From Lachnoclostridium sp. An76 (GTDB lineage Bacteria > Bacillota > Clostridia > Lachnospirales > Lachnospiraceae), in NCBI RefSeq assembly GCF_002161355.1, contig NZ_NFHL01000006.1:124001-188000 (forward strand): a stretch of 64,000 nt of DNA, given 5' to 3'. The notes beneath the pieces are model-generated. The model had not been told where the DNA came from. It saw only the letters and a list, made by a program, of their open reading frames with translations, and did no database searches. The number at the start of each line of letters is the position of its first letter. The stretch's first letter is position 1. Made by a program: the position numbers and the translations under genes. This document shows positions 55,055 through 63,739 of this stretch, piece by piece.

Positions 55055-56185
55055 ATGGCATCACTGGAAGAACTCAGAGAGAGGCTGGATGAGATCGACG
55101 GCCAGCTCGTGGACCTCTACGAAAAGCGGATGAAGGTCTGCGAGGAAGTCGGTGAATATAAAGTAAAAGCAGGACGAAAGGTTTTTGACCGGCAGAGAGA
55201 AAAAGAAAAACTGGCGGACGTGGCCTCAAGGGTGACCGGAGACTTCAATAAAAAGGGGATACAGGAGCTCTATCAGCAGCTTATGTCCATGAGCAGGAAA
55301 CTGCAGTACCAGCAGCTCGTGGAGGCGGGAGCGCTGGGACGTCTCCCGTTTATCCGGATCGATAACCTGGACAAGAAGAATGCCCGGGTTGTGTTCCAGG
55401 GGACGGAAGGGGCGTACGGACAGGCAGCGATGCAGCAGTTTTTCGGCGAGGATGTAAACAGCTTCCATGTGCGCACATTCAGGGATGCGATGGAAGCGAT
55501 CGAAGAGGGGGCGGCTGACTATGCGGTCCTTCCCATCGAAAACTCCACTGCCGGACCGGTCATCGAGATGTATGACCTGCTGGATGAATTTGAAAATTAT
55601 ATCGTGGCGGAGACCATCCTTCCGATCGTGCATACTCTTTCCGGCCTTCCCGGGACAAAGCTCTCTGACATCCAGAGGGTATATTCAAAGACAGAAGCGC
55701 TGATGCAGACATCACGCTTTCTGGACGACCACTCGGACTGGCAGAGGATCAGTGTGGTGAATACCGCGATCGCGGCAAAAAAGGTGCTCAAAGAACAGGA
55801 CATTTCCCAGGCGGCTGTGTGCAGTGCTTATGCGGCAAAGGTGCACGGTCTGGAAGTGCTGGTGGACGGGATCAATAACGATGCGGACAATTCTACCCGC
55901 TTTATCGTGGTCACGAATCAGAAAGTGTTCCTGAAGGATGCTTCAAAGATCAGCATTCGGTTTGAACTGCCGCACCAGAGCGGTTCTCTGTACAGGATCC
56001 TCTCACATTTTATTTACAATGATCTGAATATGTCCAAGATCGAGTCTCGACCGATCAAAGGAAGACCATGGGAATATTGCTTTTTCGTGGATTTTGAGGG
56101 CAATCTCGAGGAGGCGGCAGTAAAAAATGCGATACGCGGACTGAGAGAGGAAGCGCAGAATCTGAAAATTTTGGGAAATTACTAA
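55055..56185 (+). CDS. pheA: Bifunctional chorismate mutase/prephenate dehydratase (P-protein)
   Basis: A 376-aa enzyme of phenylalanine synthesis. An AroQ chorismate mutase domain (residues 1-90, LEELRERLDEIDGQLVDLYEKR, RQREKEKL) is followed by prephenate dehydratase (about 108-290). The dehydratase shows VVFQGTEGAYGQAAM, VLPIENSTAGPVIEMYDLL and the NSTRFIVV motif. A C-terminal ACT domain carries the phenylalanine-binding ESRP in KIESRPIKGRPWEYCFFVD. Feedback inhibition by Phe is expected. The ribosome binding site is GAAGGGAGATATACGGA. Confidence 0.95.
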   Translation: MASLEELRERLDEIDGQLVDLYEKRMKVCEEVGEYKVKAGRKVFDRQREKEKLADVASRVTGDFNKKGIQELYQQLMSMSRKLQYQQLVEAGALGRLPFIRIDNLDKKNARVVFQGTEGAYGQAAMQQFFGEDVNSFHVRTFRDAMEAIEEGAADYAVLPIENSTAGPVIEMYDLLDEFENYIVAETILPIVHTLSGLPGTKLSDIQRVYSKTEALMQTSRFLDDHSDWQRISVVNTAIAAKKVLKEQDISQAAVCSAYAAKVHGLEVLVDGINNDADNSTRFIVVTNQKVFLKDASKISIRFELPHQSGSLYRILSHFIYNDLNMSKIESRPIKGRPWEYCFFVDFEGNLEEAAVKNAIRGLREEAQNLKILGNY

Positions 56186-56224
56186 AAAGACCGGTCAGTG
56201 TGTAGTGAGAAAGGAAGAAAGAAA

Positions 56225-57541
56225 ATGCGTACAAATGAACTGATGCTGTATAAAAATATGGATTATGGCGACCTTCTGAAAGATATGACATTTCTTATGG
56301 ATAATCATGGGAATGATCATTACAACAGGGAAGATCTGAGAAGTCTCCTTTTCGAATGTATCAACAGACTTCTGGAATTGTCTGTAAGCCATGGGTTTGA
56401 GGGGAATCTCTGGCATACTTATCTTACCTTTCTTCTTGTTAATGATGAGAATGCTTACAGCACTTCCTGCGAGATCATCGGAGACACAGAGGGGAGCATC
56501 AATGAGATCGCGCTCCATGATTTTGAGATCTTCAAAGAATTGTTCGACTATGACTTCTCAGCAATGGAGAAGAATCTTGGAGCCGGCTGTATGCAGATCC
56601 TCATGGATTATAAAAATGGCAGAAGAAGCGGAAAAATCTTCAACCGGCGCATCCGGGACCGCATCTGCCATCTGGCGGAAGGGCTGGGGAGTGCATCGGA
56701 CGCCTCCGATTTTCAGCGGAAAATGACACAGTTTTATAAGGAGTTCGGCGTAGGCAAGCTTGGCCTGCACAAGGCGTTCCGCATCGAACACCCTGAGGGC
56801 GGCAGGATGGAGATCGTACCGATCACAAATATCGCCCATGTCCATCTGGATGACCTGGTCGGCTACGAGATCGCAAAGAAAAAACTGATCGACAACACAG
56901 AAGCATTCGTGCAGGGGCGCAGGGCAAACAACTGCCTGCTGTTCGGCGATGCGGGCACCGGAAAGTCCTCATCCATCAAAGCCATCCTGAACCAGTATTA
57001 TGATCAGGGACTCAGGATGATCGAGGTGTACAAACATCAGTTTAAAGATCTGAATGAAGTGATCGCCCAGATCAAAAACCGCAATTATAAATTCATTATC
57101 TATATGGACGACCTTTCTTTCGAAGAATTTGAGATCGAGTACAAATATCTCAAGGCGGTGATCGAAGGCGGGCTGGAACGCAAGCCGGAAAACGTGCTGA
57201 TCTACGCTACCTCCAACCGCAGGCACCTGATCCGTGAGACATTCCGGGATAAGGCGGACCGGGATGAAGAACTGCACACCAATGACACAGTCCAGGAAAA
57301 ACTGTCTCTCGTGGCCCGGTTTGGCGTGACGATCTATTTCGGTTCGCCGGATAAAAAGGAATTCCAGGAGATCGTACGGGTACTGGCAAAGAAGGGCGGC
57401 ATTGACATGCCGGAAGAAGAACTGTTGCTGGAAGCGAACAAGTGGGAGCTGTCCCATGGAGGACTGTCCGGGCGGACAGCGCAGCAGTTTGTAGATTATC
57501 TGATGGGGAAATCTGGATTTGCGGGGGAGCCGTTCTGTTGA
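56225..57541 (+). CDS. DUF815 AAA+ ATPase
   Basis: 438 aa. An N-terminal helical domain (about residues 1-180) precedes an AAA+ core. Walker A is LLFGDAGTGKSSS and Walker B is FIIYMDDLSFEEFE; YATSNRRHLIRETFRDK is the sensor region. Such DUF815 proteins are common in Clostridia, with no defined role. ATG 56225 fits GAAAGGAAGAAAG. The last 11 codons (about 57509 onward, ending FAGEPFC) are encoded by the terminal repeat of structured element copy 3, so the C-terminus is altered. Confidence 0.87.
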   Translation: MRTNELMLYKNMDYGDLLKDMTFLMDNHGNDHYNREDLRSLLFECINRLLELSVSHGFEGNLWHTYLTFLLVNDENAYSTSCEIIGDTEGSINEIALHDFEIFKELFDYDFSAMEKNLGAGCMQILMDYKNGRRSGKIFNRRIRDRICHLAEGLGSASDASDFQRKMTQFYKEFGVGKLGLHKAFRIEHPEGGRMEIVPITNIAHVHLDDLVGYEIAKKKLIDNTEAFVQGRRANNCLLFGDAGTGKSSSIKAILNQYYDQGLRMIEVYKHQFKDLNEVIAQIKNRNYKFIIYMDDLSFEEFEIEYKYLKAVIEGGLERKPENVLIYATSNRRHLIRETFRDKADRDEELHTNDTVQEKLSLVARFGVTIYFGSPDKKEFQEIVRVLAKKGGIDMPEEELLLEANKWELSHGGLSGRTAQQFVDYLMGKSGFAGEPFC

Positions 57542-58471
57542 CGAAACGTCCGAAAACCGCCGGTTTGATGCAGGACGTTTTCGCGGCGGACGGGGATATG
57601 GCTCAGGTTCCGGTTCCGTAATCTGGGAAAGACGTAAAAAGAATGGGATACGGCTAAGGACAATTTCAAAGCGGAAGATTCGCCTGCGGCTCAGGCATCC
57701 GCTTTGAAATTAACGCCGCATCCCATTCTTTTAAGTCTTTCCGGCAGATTACTCCAAGTCACCGTCGCCATATCCCCGTCCGCCGCGAAGGCGCATCAAA
57801 GGGGACGGTTTTCTGCGCGCATCCGATCGGAAGGTCCCCGCAGGCAAATGCAGGATTTCGAAAGGTGGGTGAGAGGGGAGCTTCAGCGGCGAAGCAGAAA
57901 TTAAAACCAAGCGGCAGTTCAGACTGGATTTCCGGGAGAGGGTTAGCCGTTCGATTTGGCCCAGCAAGCTGGTCCGCTCTTGTTATAGAATTCTGCCAGC
58001 AAAGTGGATTTTATCGTTTGCCGGAGAAGTTTCTCTAGCCTTGTGTGTTTCTCCCGGCTGGGGAGAGGTTCTCTTTTGCCGGAAAAGCTCCCCTTCCACT
58101 GCGTTTGTAAACGCTGCATTTGTCGGGGGACCTTCCGTCTTGAGCAAAACCAGAAAACAGCGAAGCGCCTTTTCGAAACTTCCTTTCAGCGCGGGGATAT
58201 GGGTGGCTGAGGTGACTTCGGAATGAGGCTTGGAAAAAATAGAAATCAGGGGACACGCGTTGGGGGCAGAAGAGAGGGTGTCTGAGGCGGAGCCGAGTTC
58301 CTCTCTTCTGATCCCTGGTTTTAGCGTGTTCCCTGATTTCGTAGTTTTTCCTGCCTCATGGAGCGGAGCCGATGCCACCCATATCCCCGCGCTGAATACG
58401 TCCTCGACATCCGCGCTTCACTGTTTTCGTACGTTTTGCCAACAGGATGGCTCCCCCACAAATACAGATTT
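57509..58471. mobile_element. Structured TIR-bounded non-coding element, copy 3, inverted (963 bp)
   Basis: The ends are AAATCTGGATTTGCGGGGGA at 57509 and its near inverse, ending ACAAATACAGATTT at 58471; the inner repeat extends through AACGTCCGAAAAC-like sequence. Relative to the other copies it is reversed: hairpin 2 comes first (about 57615-57760), hairpin 1 last. Hairpin 1 has the outer stem 58242-58258/58324-58340, inner stem 58267-58277/58310-58320 and apical GGC-GGA-GCC. All three helices differ in sequence from copies 1 and 2 but still pair. The middle (57870-58200) holds further copy-specific sequence. It lies between convergent DUF815 and FKBP genes; the FKBP stop sits on its edge. 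Confidence 0.82.
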
Positions 58472-59030
58472 ACTCATAAATTCCATTGACTGTTACCTGG
58501 AACAGTGCTTCTTTCCCATTCAGGTCTTCCACTCCGTAATCTTCCGGGAAAGTTACATATACATCCACCTGGTCTCCGGGGTGTGCGCCGATGAGCTGTT
58601 CCTCGAAATCATCGATATAACTTCCTGATCCGATCATGAGATCTGTGCCCATCCCCTGTGTGTTCCCGCCGTTGAATTCTACTCCGTCGATGCTTCCTAC
58701 GTAATCGATATTGACAGTATCTCCATTTTCTACGGTAAGAGACGTGTCTGTAGAGTAGGAAGTTCCGGTATCCTGGGAAGCGCTGTCAGCGGAGCCGGAA
58801 GTGTCAGAGCTGCTGCCGGTATCGGCGGATGCTTCCGTGTTAGTATTGTCCGTTTGACTGTCATCTGTGCTGTTCTTCACTCCGTCGACGATAAGTACGA
58901 TCACAAGAGCCAATACAGCAAGGCTGGGTATCCCGATCACCAGGGTCTTGCTCAGTTTTTTTCGGAATTCGTTTTTGCGCCGTTCCTCGGCTCTGCGCTG
59001 CTGTGCCATTTTTCGGTTTTCTTTTTTCAT
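58470..59030 (-). CDS. Membrane-anchored FKBP-type peptidyl-prolyl isomerase
   Basis: 186 aa. A basic cytoplasmic N-terminus ([19 protein letters not shown]) is followed by one membrane helix (about residues 29-49) and a Ser/Thr/Asp-rich extracellular linker. The C-terminal FKBP domain (about 98-186) shows [51 protein letters not shown] and [11 protein letters not shown]. It probably assists folding of exported proteins at the outer membrane face. The stop codon overlaps the right edge of the structured element. Confidence 0.85.
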   Translation of the reverse strand: MKKENRKMAQQRRAEERRKNEFRKKLSKTLVIGIPSLAVLALVIVLIVDGVKNSTDDSQTDNTNTEASADTGSSSDTSGSADSASQDTGTSYSTDTSLTVENGDTVNIDYVGSIDGVEFNGGNTQGMGTDLMIGSGSYIDDFEEQLIGAHPGDQVDVYVTFPEDYGVEDLNGKEALFQVTVNGIYE

Positions 59031-59183
59031 AGACTGCTACCTCATTTCGTTTAGATATTTCCGATCCAGTATGTAAAAGGACACCTGATGCGGATAGAAA
59101 AGCATCCGTGTGCTTAATACTGTTGCCGCTATATTATAAAAAGAAAATATGACTAAATTGTGATTTCTTTTCAAAAAATACAT

Positions 59184-59540
59184 GGTATAATGATTGCACG
59201 TTCGTGCAATCCGAAGCGGCTTTGCCGCTTCGCCCCGCTCTGCGGGGATTATACCGGGACCCACGGCTTGGAAAGTAAATGCCGCTTTGCGGCGCTTCCT
59301 TTCCTGCGCGCGTGGTATAATGATCGCACGTTCGTGCAATCCGAAGCGGCTTTGCCGCTTCGCCCCGCTCTGCGGGGATTATACCGGGACCCACGGCTTG
59401 GAAAGTAAATGCCGCTTTGCGGCGCTTCCTTTCCTGCGCGCGTGGTATAATGATCGCACGTTCGTGCAATCCGAAGCGGCTTTGCCGCTTCGCCCCGCTC
59501 TGCGGGGATTATACCGGGACCCACGGCTTGGAAAGTAAAT
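59184..59540 (+). repeat. Tandem array of a 130-bp structured repeat, 2.75 copies
   Basis: The units start at 59184, 59314 and 59444; the third stops after about 97 bases. The copies are almost identical. In each, GGTATAAT and ATTATACC pair as an outer stem around three hairpins (GCACG/CGTGC, GAAGCGGC/GCCGCTTC, CCCCGC/GCGGGG). In the full units a fourth nested hairpin (GGAAAG...GCCGC-TTT-GCGGC...CTTTCC) follows. Each unit starts with an extended -10-like TGGTATAAT. The array ends 25 bases before the helD-like gene. The interval 59031-59183 ahead of it is AT-rich and otherwise featureless. Confidence 0.9.
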
Positions 59541-59565
59541 TTGGAACAGACTGGAGAGAAGAGAA

Positions 59566-61629
59566 ATGGCAGTAAACAGCAGATGTTATGACGGGACTCT
59601 TTTTCTTGAAGATATAGAAAAAAAGCTGAAGCACAGACTTGATCAGCTCAATAAAGAGCTGGATGAGGGACAAAAAGAGATTGAAAATATGCATGAATAT
59701 TACTGGGAAAACTATACGGAGATGGACCAGTACGGATATGAGGACTATGACAATCAGCAGGCGCTCCTTCATCAGGTGAATTCGAATGAGGAAAAGGCAA
59801 AATTAAAGAGACGGTTTGAAAAGATGCTGGATTCGCCGTTCTTCGGCAGGGTTGACTTTCAGTTTGAGGGGGAGGATGAGGCGGAGCCTTTTTATATCGG
59901 AATCGGAAATTTCGCGGAGAGAGCAGGCATGACGCCTCTGATCTATGACTGGCGCGCGCCTGTGAGCGGATTGTTTTATGATTATGACAAGGGGCCGGCA
60001 TCGTATGAAGCCCCGTCCGGGACGATAAGCGGAGAAATTGCGGCCAAGTGGCAGTATAAGATCCGGAACGGCAGGATGGTCTATGGGTTTGAGAGCGATG
60101 TGAAGATTGATGACGAGATCTTAAAGCAGGAGCTGGGGAGCAGCGGGGACGCTCAGCTGAAAAGCATCGTCCGCACGATCCAGAAGGAACAGAATGAGAT
60201 CATCAGGAATACAAAGGACCGGATCCTGGTCATCCAGGGCGCGGCCGGGAGCGGGAAGACTTCGATCGCGCTCCACAGGATCGCGTATCTTTTGTACCAT
60301 GACAGGAAAAACCTGCGCTCATCGAATATCCTCATCCTGTCGCCGAACAGTGTGTTTGCAGATTATATTTCACATATCCTTCCGGAGCTGGGAGAGGAAA
60401 ATATCAGGGAGATGAGCTTTGACCTTTTCGCATACCGGGAGCTGAAAGATACGGCGGCTGACTGTGAAGACAGATATGACCATCTGGAGAGGATGATGCG
60501 TTTTCCGGATCCTGCTGCGGACGAGAGATTCCATTGGAAACAGTCGGCGGAGTTTGTGGGGGAAGTGGAAGGTTTCCTCGCGGTGGAAGAGGACAGCCTG
60601 ATGGAGTTCAGGGATATTGAGTTCCGGGGGATGAGGCTGTCTGAGGAAGAGCTGATCCATCTGTTTTATGACAAATTTTATGACACTCCGATCCTGAAGC
60701 GGATGGATGCGGTGATGGAGTATTTTGTCGATTCATACGAGACTCTGAGAGGAAGGGACATTGAAGAAGAGGACCGTGAGCTCCTGCAGAAAAAGTTTGA
60801 CCGGATGTACGTGACCAAAGACATTTATACACTTTATAATCGGCTCATGGAGTTCTGCGGTCAGGAGCCGCTGTCAGATACTCCGTTTGAGAGAAGGAAG
60901 ATCCCATATGAGGATGTGTTCCCTATGCTGTACCTGAAATACAGGCTGACAGGGGACAGTGCGCATAAGAATATCAAGCATCTTGTGATCGATGAAATGC
61001 AGGACTACTCCTATCTTCAGTATGTGATCCTGCAGAGGCTTTTTGACTGCCGGATGACGATCCTGGGGGACAGGGCGCAGACGCTTGACAAAGAACAGCA
61101 GGATGTACTGAAATTCCTGCCGAAGATATTCGGCAGAGGCATCCGCACTGTAGTGATGAACAAAAGCTACCGCAATACATGGGAGATCGCTTCTTATGCG
61201 GGGAAGATCAGCGGGATCACGGATATAGAGCTTCTGGAGCGGCATGGGAAGGAAGTCGAGGAAAAGCTGTTTGCCTCAGAGGAGGAACTGCTTTCTGCGA
61301 TAGAGAAAAATCTGAATGTGGGAGCCGAAGGATTTGAGACAGCAGCAGTCATTACGATGACTGAGGAAGAAGCGTTTGACATCAGCCGCCTTTTGCAAAA
61401 CAGAGGGATAGAAGTGTCCTATGTGGACCGGGACAGCTCTGCCTTTCGGAAAGGTCTGACTGTGACTACATTTTATCTGGCGAAGGGACTGGAATTTGAC
61501 CAGGTATTCGCGGTGCGCGGACGGGAGGAGAACCCTCTGTCAGCGCAGGCGGAATATATCTGTGCCACAAGAGCCCTGCACGAGCTGTATGTATATCAGT
61601 TAGAAAGCGTTTCCGGCCGGAGAGAGTAA
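59566..61629 (+). CDS. HelD-like UvrD/Rep superfamily 1 helicase
   Basis: 687 aa. An N-terminal coiled-coil arm (about residues 10-60, LEDIEKKLKHRLDQLNKELDEGQKEIENMHEYY) precedes a split SF1 motor. Motif I is ILVIQGAAGSGKTSIALHRIAYLLYHD (about 222-248) and motif II is HLVIDEMQDYSYLQY. GDRAQTLDK follows, and the C-terminal motifs include TTFYLAKGLEFDQVFAVR and YICATRALHELYVY. HelD proteins strip RNA polymerase from DNA and recycle it; this assignment is by family. The start follows GGAGAGAAGAG just after the 130-bp repeat array. Confidence 0.9.
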   Translation: MAVNSRCYDGTLFLEDIEKKLKHRLDQLNKELDEGQKEIENMHEYYWENYTEMDQYGYEDYDNQQALLHQVNSNEEKAKLKRRFEKMLDSPFFGRVDFQFEGEDEAEPFYIGIGNFAERAGMTPLIYDWRAPVSGLFYDYDKGPASYEAPSGTISGEIAAKWQYKIRNGRMVYGFESDVKIDDEILKQELGSSGDAQLKSIVRTIQKEQNEIIRNTKDRILVIQGAAGSGKTSIALHRIAYLLYHDRKNLRSSNILILSPNSVFADYISHILPELGEENIREMSFDLFAYRELKDTAADCEDRYDHLERMMRFPDPAADERFHWKQSAEFVGEVEGFLAVEEDSLMEFRDIEFRGMRLSEEELIHLFYDKFYDTPILKRMDAVMEYFVDSYETLRGRDIEEEDRELLQKKFDRMYVTKDIYTLYNRLMEFCGQEPLSDTPFERRKIPYEDVFPMLYLKYRLTGDSAHKNIKHLVIDEMQDYSYLQYVILQRLFDCRMTILGDRAQTLDKEQQDVLKFLPKIFGRGIRTVVMNKSYRNTWEIASYAGKISGITDIELLERHGKEVEEKLFASEEELLSAIEKNLNVGAEGFETAAVITMTEEEAFDISRLLQNRGIEVSYVDRDSSAFRKGLTVTTFYLAKGLEFDQVFAVRGREENPLSAQAEYICATRALHELYVYQLESVSGRRE

Positions 61630-61675
61630 GGAAGGCGGGAAATATGCCGGATAGTACGAGACTAAAGAGGGAAAA

Positions 61676-62155
61676 ATGAAATTAACAGTAATCGCAGTAG
61701 GAAAGATAAAAGAGAAATATTTAAAAGACGCTGTCACAGAATACAGTAAAAGGCTGAGCCGCTACTGTAAACTGGAGATCATGGAGGTGGCGGATGAGAA
61801 GACACCGGATCAGGCGAGCGAAGCAGTGGAGGAGGCTATCCGGACAAAAGAAGGCGAGCGGATCCTGAAATATATACGGGACGATATGTATGTGATCACT
61901 TTGGAGATCGGCGGGAAGATGCTTACTTCTGAGGAGTTTGCAGATAAGATCGAAACGCTGGGCGTGCAGGGGAAGAGCAGTATCGCATTTGTGATCGGAG
62001 GTTCGATCGGGCTGGGGAAAGAGGTGCTGAAACGGTCGGACTTTGCACTCAGCTTTTCGAAAATGACATTTCCCCATCAGTTGATGCGGGTGGTGCTGCT
62101 GGAGCAGGTGTACCGGGGGTATCGGATCATGAATGGAGAACCGTATCACAAGTAA
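61676..62155 (+). CDS. rlmH: 23S rRNA pseudouridine-1915 N3-methyltransferase RlmH
   Basis: A 159-aa SPOUT methyltransferase acting on helix 69 of the large ribosomal subunit. Motifs are MKLTVIAVGKIKEKYLKDAVTEYSKRLSRY, LEIGGKMLTSEEFA, IAFVIGGSIGLGKEVLKRSDFALSFSKMTFPHQLMRVVLLEQVYRGYRI-type sequence and the ending NGEPYHK. The length is exact. It is 46 bases after the helD-like gene. Confidence 0.97.
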   Translation: MKLTVIAVGKIKEKYLKDAVTEYSKRLSRYCKLEIMEVADEKTPDQASEAVEEAIRTKEGERILKYIRDDMYVITLEIGGKMLTSEEFADKIETLGVQGKSSIAFVIGGSIGLGKEVLKRSDFALSFSKMTFPHQLMRVVLLEQVYRGYRIMNGEPYHK

Positions 62156-62294
62156 GGGAGATATGTAAGAGAGTGGGCAGATGATGTTCCGCTCTCTTTT
62201 TTGTATGAGCAAAAATAGAATGACAGGGAAATATTTAGGGTGTTATAATAGACAAAACAGCATGACAGCTTGAAATTTTTCGGAGGGGTAATTT

Positions 62295-62639
62295 ATGGAT
62301 AACAAACGGCTGAAACGAGCGTTGGGAGGTGCAATTCCGCTTGCCATTCTTATAACCGGTATAAGTTATAACAGCTATGTTAAGATACACACTTTCACCC
62401 TTTCAGGCAGCGAGAGAGTGAAAAGTGAAGAGATTCAGCCTGTTAGCGGAAGCGTAAAAATTACCAGTACTGCTGATACCGATGTCGTATTTACGGATAT
62501 CGAAAGCGGGGAAACTTATGTGATAGGTTATATTACTTCTGGAGTGGGAGAAACAATTAAACTTGAACGGGGAAAATGGTACAGGGTTGAAGGGATTGGA
62601 GAACTTACAGTGAGACCAGTCAATGTTCGTATAGAATAA
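62295..62639 (+). CDS. Small membrane-anchored protein, unknown function
   Basis: 114 aa. A basic N-terminus and one hydrophobic segment (about residues 10-27, ALGGAIPLAILITGISY) precede a beta-rich domain (VSGSVKITSTADTDVVFTDIESGETYVIGYI...). It probably faces the outside. The ribosome binding site is CGGAGGGG. I do not recognise a family. It begins the AT-richer terminal block. Confidence 0.6.
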   Translation: MDNKRLKRALGGAIPLAILITGISYNSYVKIHTFTLSGSERVKSEEIQPVSGSVKITSTADTDVVFTDIESGETYVIGYITSGVGETIKLERGKWYRVEGIGELTVRPVNVRIE

Positions 62640-62669
62640 CAAATCCCAATTTGAAGGAGTAAAAAGCAT

Positions 62670-63122
62670 ATGATTTTATATCATGGAAGCAATGTAATAG
62701 TTCAAGAACCGCAGATCTTGGAAAATGGTTTTTACAAAGATTTTGGCTACGGTTTTTACTGTACAATTTTAGAAAAACAGGCAAAACGCTGGGCTTTGAC
62801 AAAACGCAGAAGGCATATTGTAAATCTTTATGAATATTCACCCGATAAGAGCCTGAATATTAAAAAGTTTAGTGAGATGACAGAGGAGTGGCTGCAGTTT
62901 ATTGTAAACTGTCGACTCGGTTTAAAACACGATTATGACATTGTCGAGGGACCAATGGCAGATGATACAATCTGGGATTATGTTGAGGACTATATGGCCG
63001 AACGAATTTCAAAAGCGGCTTTCTGGGAACTGGTTAAGTTTAAGTATCCGACACATCAGATTGTATTCTGCACAGTGAAAGCATTGCAGACTATCAAATT
63101 TGAAGGGAGTTATTCGCTATGA
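62670..63122 (+). CDS. DUF3990 protein, ADP-ribosyltransferase-like putative toxin
   Basis: 150 aa. It opens with MILYHGSNVIV and has KDFGYGFYCTILEKQAKRWA, the DUF3990 signature. The LYHGS and GFY elements resemble the His and Tyr strands of H-Y-E class ADP-ribosyltransferase folds; the third catalytic position is not clear. Its ATG follows AAGGAGTAAAAAGCAT. It overlaps the next gene by 4 bases, the arrangement typical of a toxin-antitoxin or effector-partner pair. The enzymatic role is inferred from fold resemblance only. Confidence 0.65.
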   Translation: MILYHGSNVIVQEPQILENGFYKDFGYGFYCTILEKQAKRWALTKRRRHIVNLYEYSPDKSLNIKKFSEMTEEWLQFIVNCRLGLKHDYDIVEGPMADDTIWDYVEDYMAERISKAAFWELVKFKYPTHQIVFCTVKALQTIKFEGSYSL

Positions 63123-63589
63123 CAAATAAATTTTTCCCGGAAGAGCAAATAACCGAGAATGATCTTTACTTTCTGTGTTATATGATAGAACGCATAGCAA
63201 GAAAATTACATCAGAAAAACAAATATGTTGTTAATTCTATACCGAAAGAGGAGTGGGTGCGTCTGATCAGCCTGGCTAATGTACTTCACTGTGAGAATCC
63301 TCTGAAAATTGAAGACGAATGGATTAAAGAATATAAGCTGGCAAAAGGGAATTTTGATATAATGGATGTGGATTCAGAACTGGTAGCTGAAATCCCATCA
63401 GAAACACAGATGGGGAAAGTGTATACAAGGCTGATTCTGTCAACATTACAGCCAACGGAAGATTATATCGATGGAATGATCCGGGTATACAATGATGAAA
63501 TATGTAATACGATTGATAATTACAATAGCAGTGCATATTATGAACCGTCTTATGTAATAACAAGAGCTTACAATAATGGAGGATTTTAA
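63119..63589 (+). CDS. Partner protein of the DUF3990 gene, unknown function
   Basis: 156 aa, soluble, acidic, mainly helical at the N-terminus (ITENDLYFLCYMIERIARKLHQKN, KEEWVRLISLANVLHCENP). It has some resemblance to DUF3791-type proteins that accompany DUF3990 genes, though longer. The second half (about residues 60-156) is unlike anything I recognise. The start overlaps the DUF3990 stop (ATGA). It may neutralise or deliver the DUF3990 product. Confidence 0.55.
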   Translation: MTNKFFPEEQITENDLYFLCYMIERIARKLHQKNKYVVNSIPKEEWVRLISLANVLHCENPLKIEDEWIKEYKLAKGNFDIMDVDSELVAEIPSETQMGKVYTRLILSTLQPTEDYIDGMIRVYNDEICNTIDNYNSSAYYEPSYVITRAYNNGGF

Positions 63590-63739
63590 AGAGCAGATAA
63601 CCTCATTTGGACATGTTATGGAGAACCATATCATAAATAAATGCGTTTTTTTATTTTGGGTGATGCGGTGTGAAGTAAACGGATGATATAATGAAAAAAG
63701 TAAGAGTGATAAATTGGAATTTTACAAGGGAAGATTGCT

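Noticed and set aside
59134..59538. Open frames on both strands through the 130-bp tandem repeats
   Set aside because: The repeat lacks stops in some frames, but the translated sequence is merely a repeated, Arg/Ala-rich artefact of hairpin DNA without start signals.
59184..59540. Possible CRISPR array
   Set aside because: Units are contiguous 130-bp near-identical repeats with no unique spacers, and there are no cas genes.
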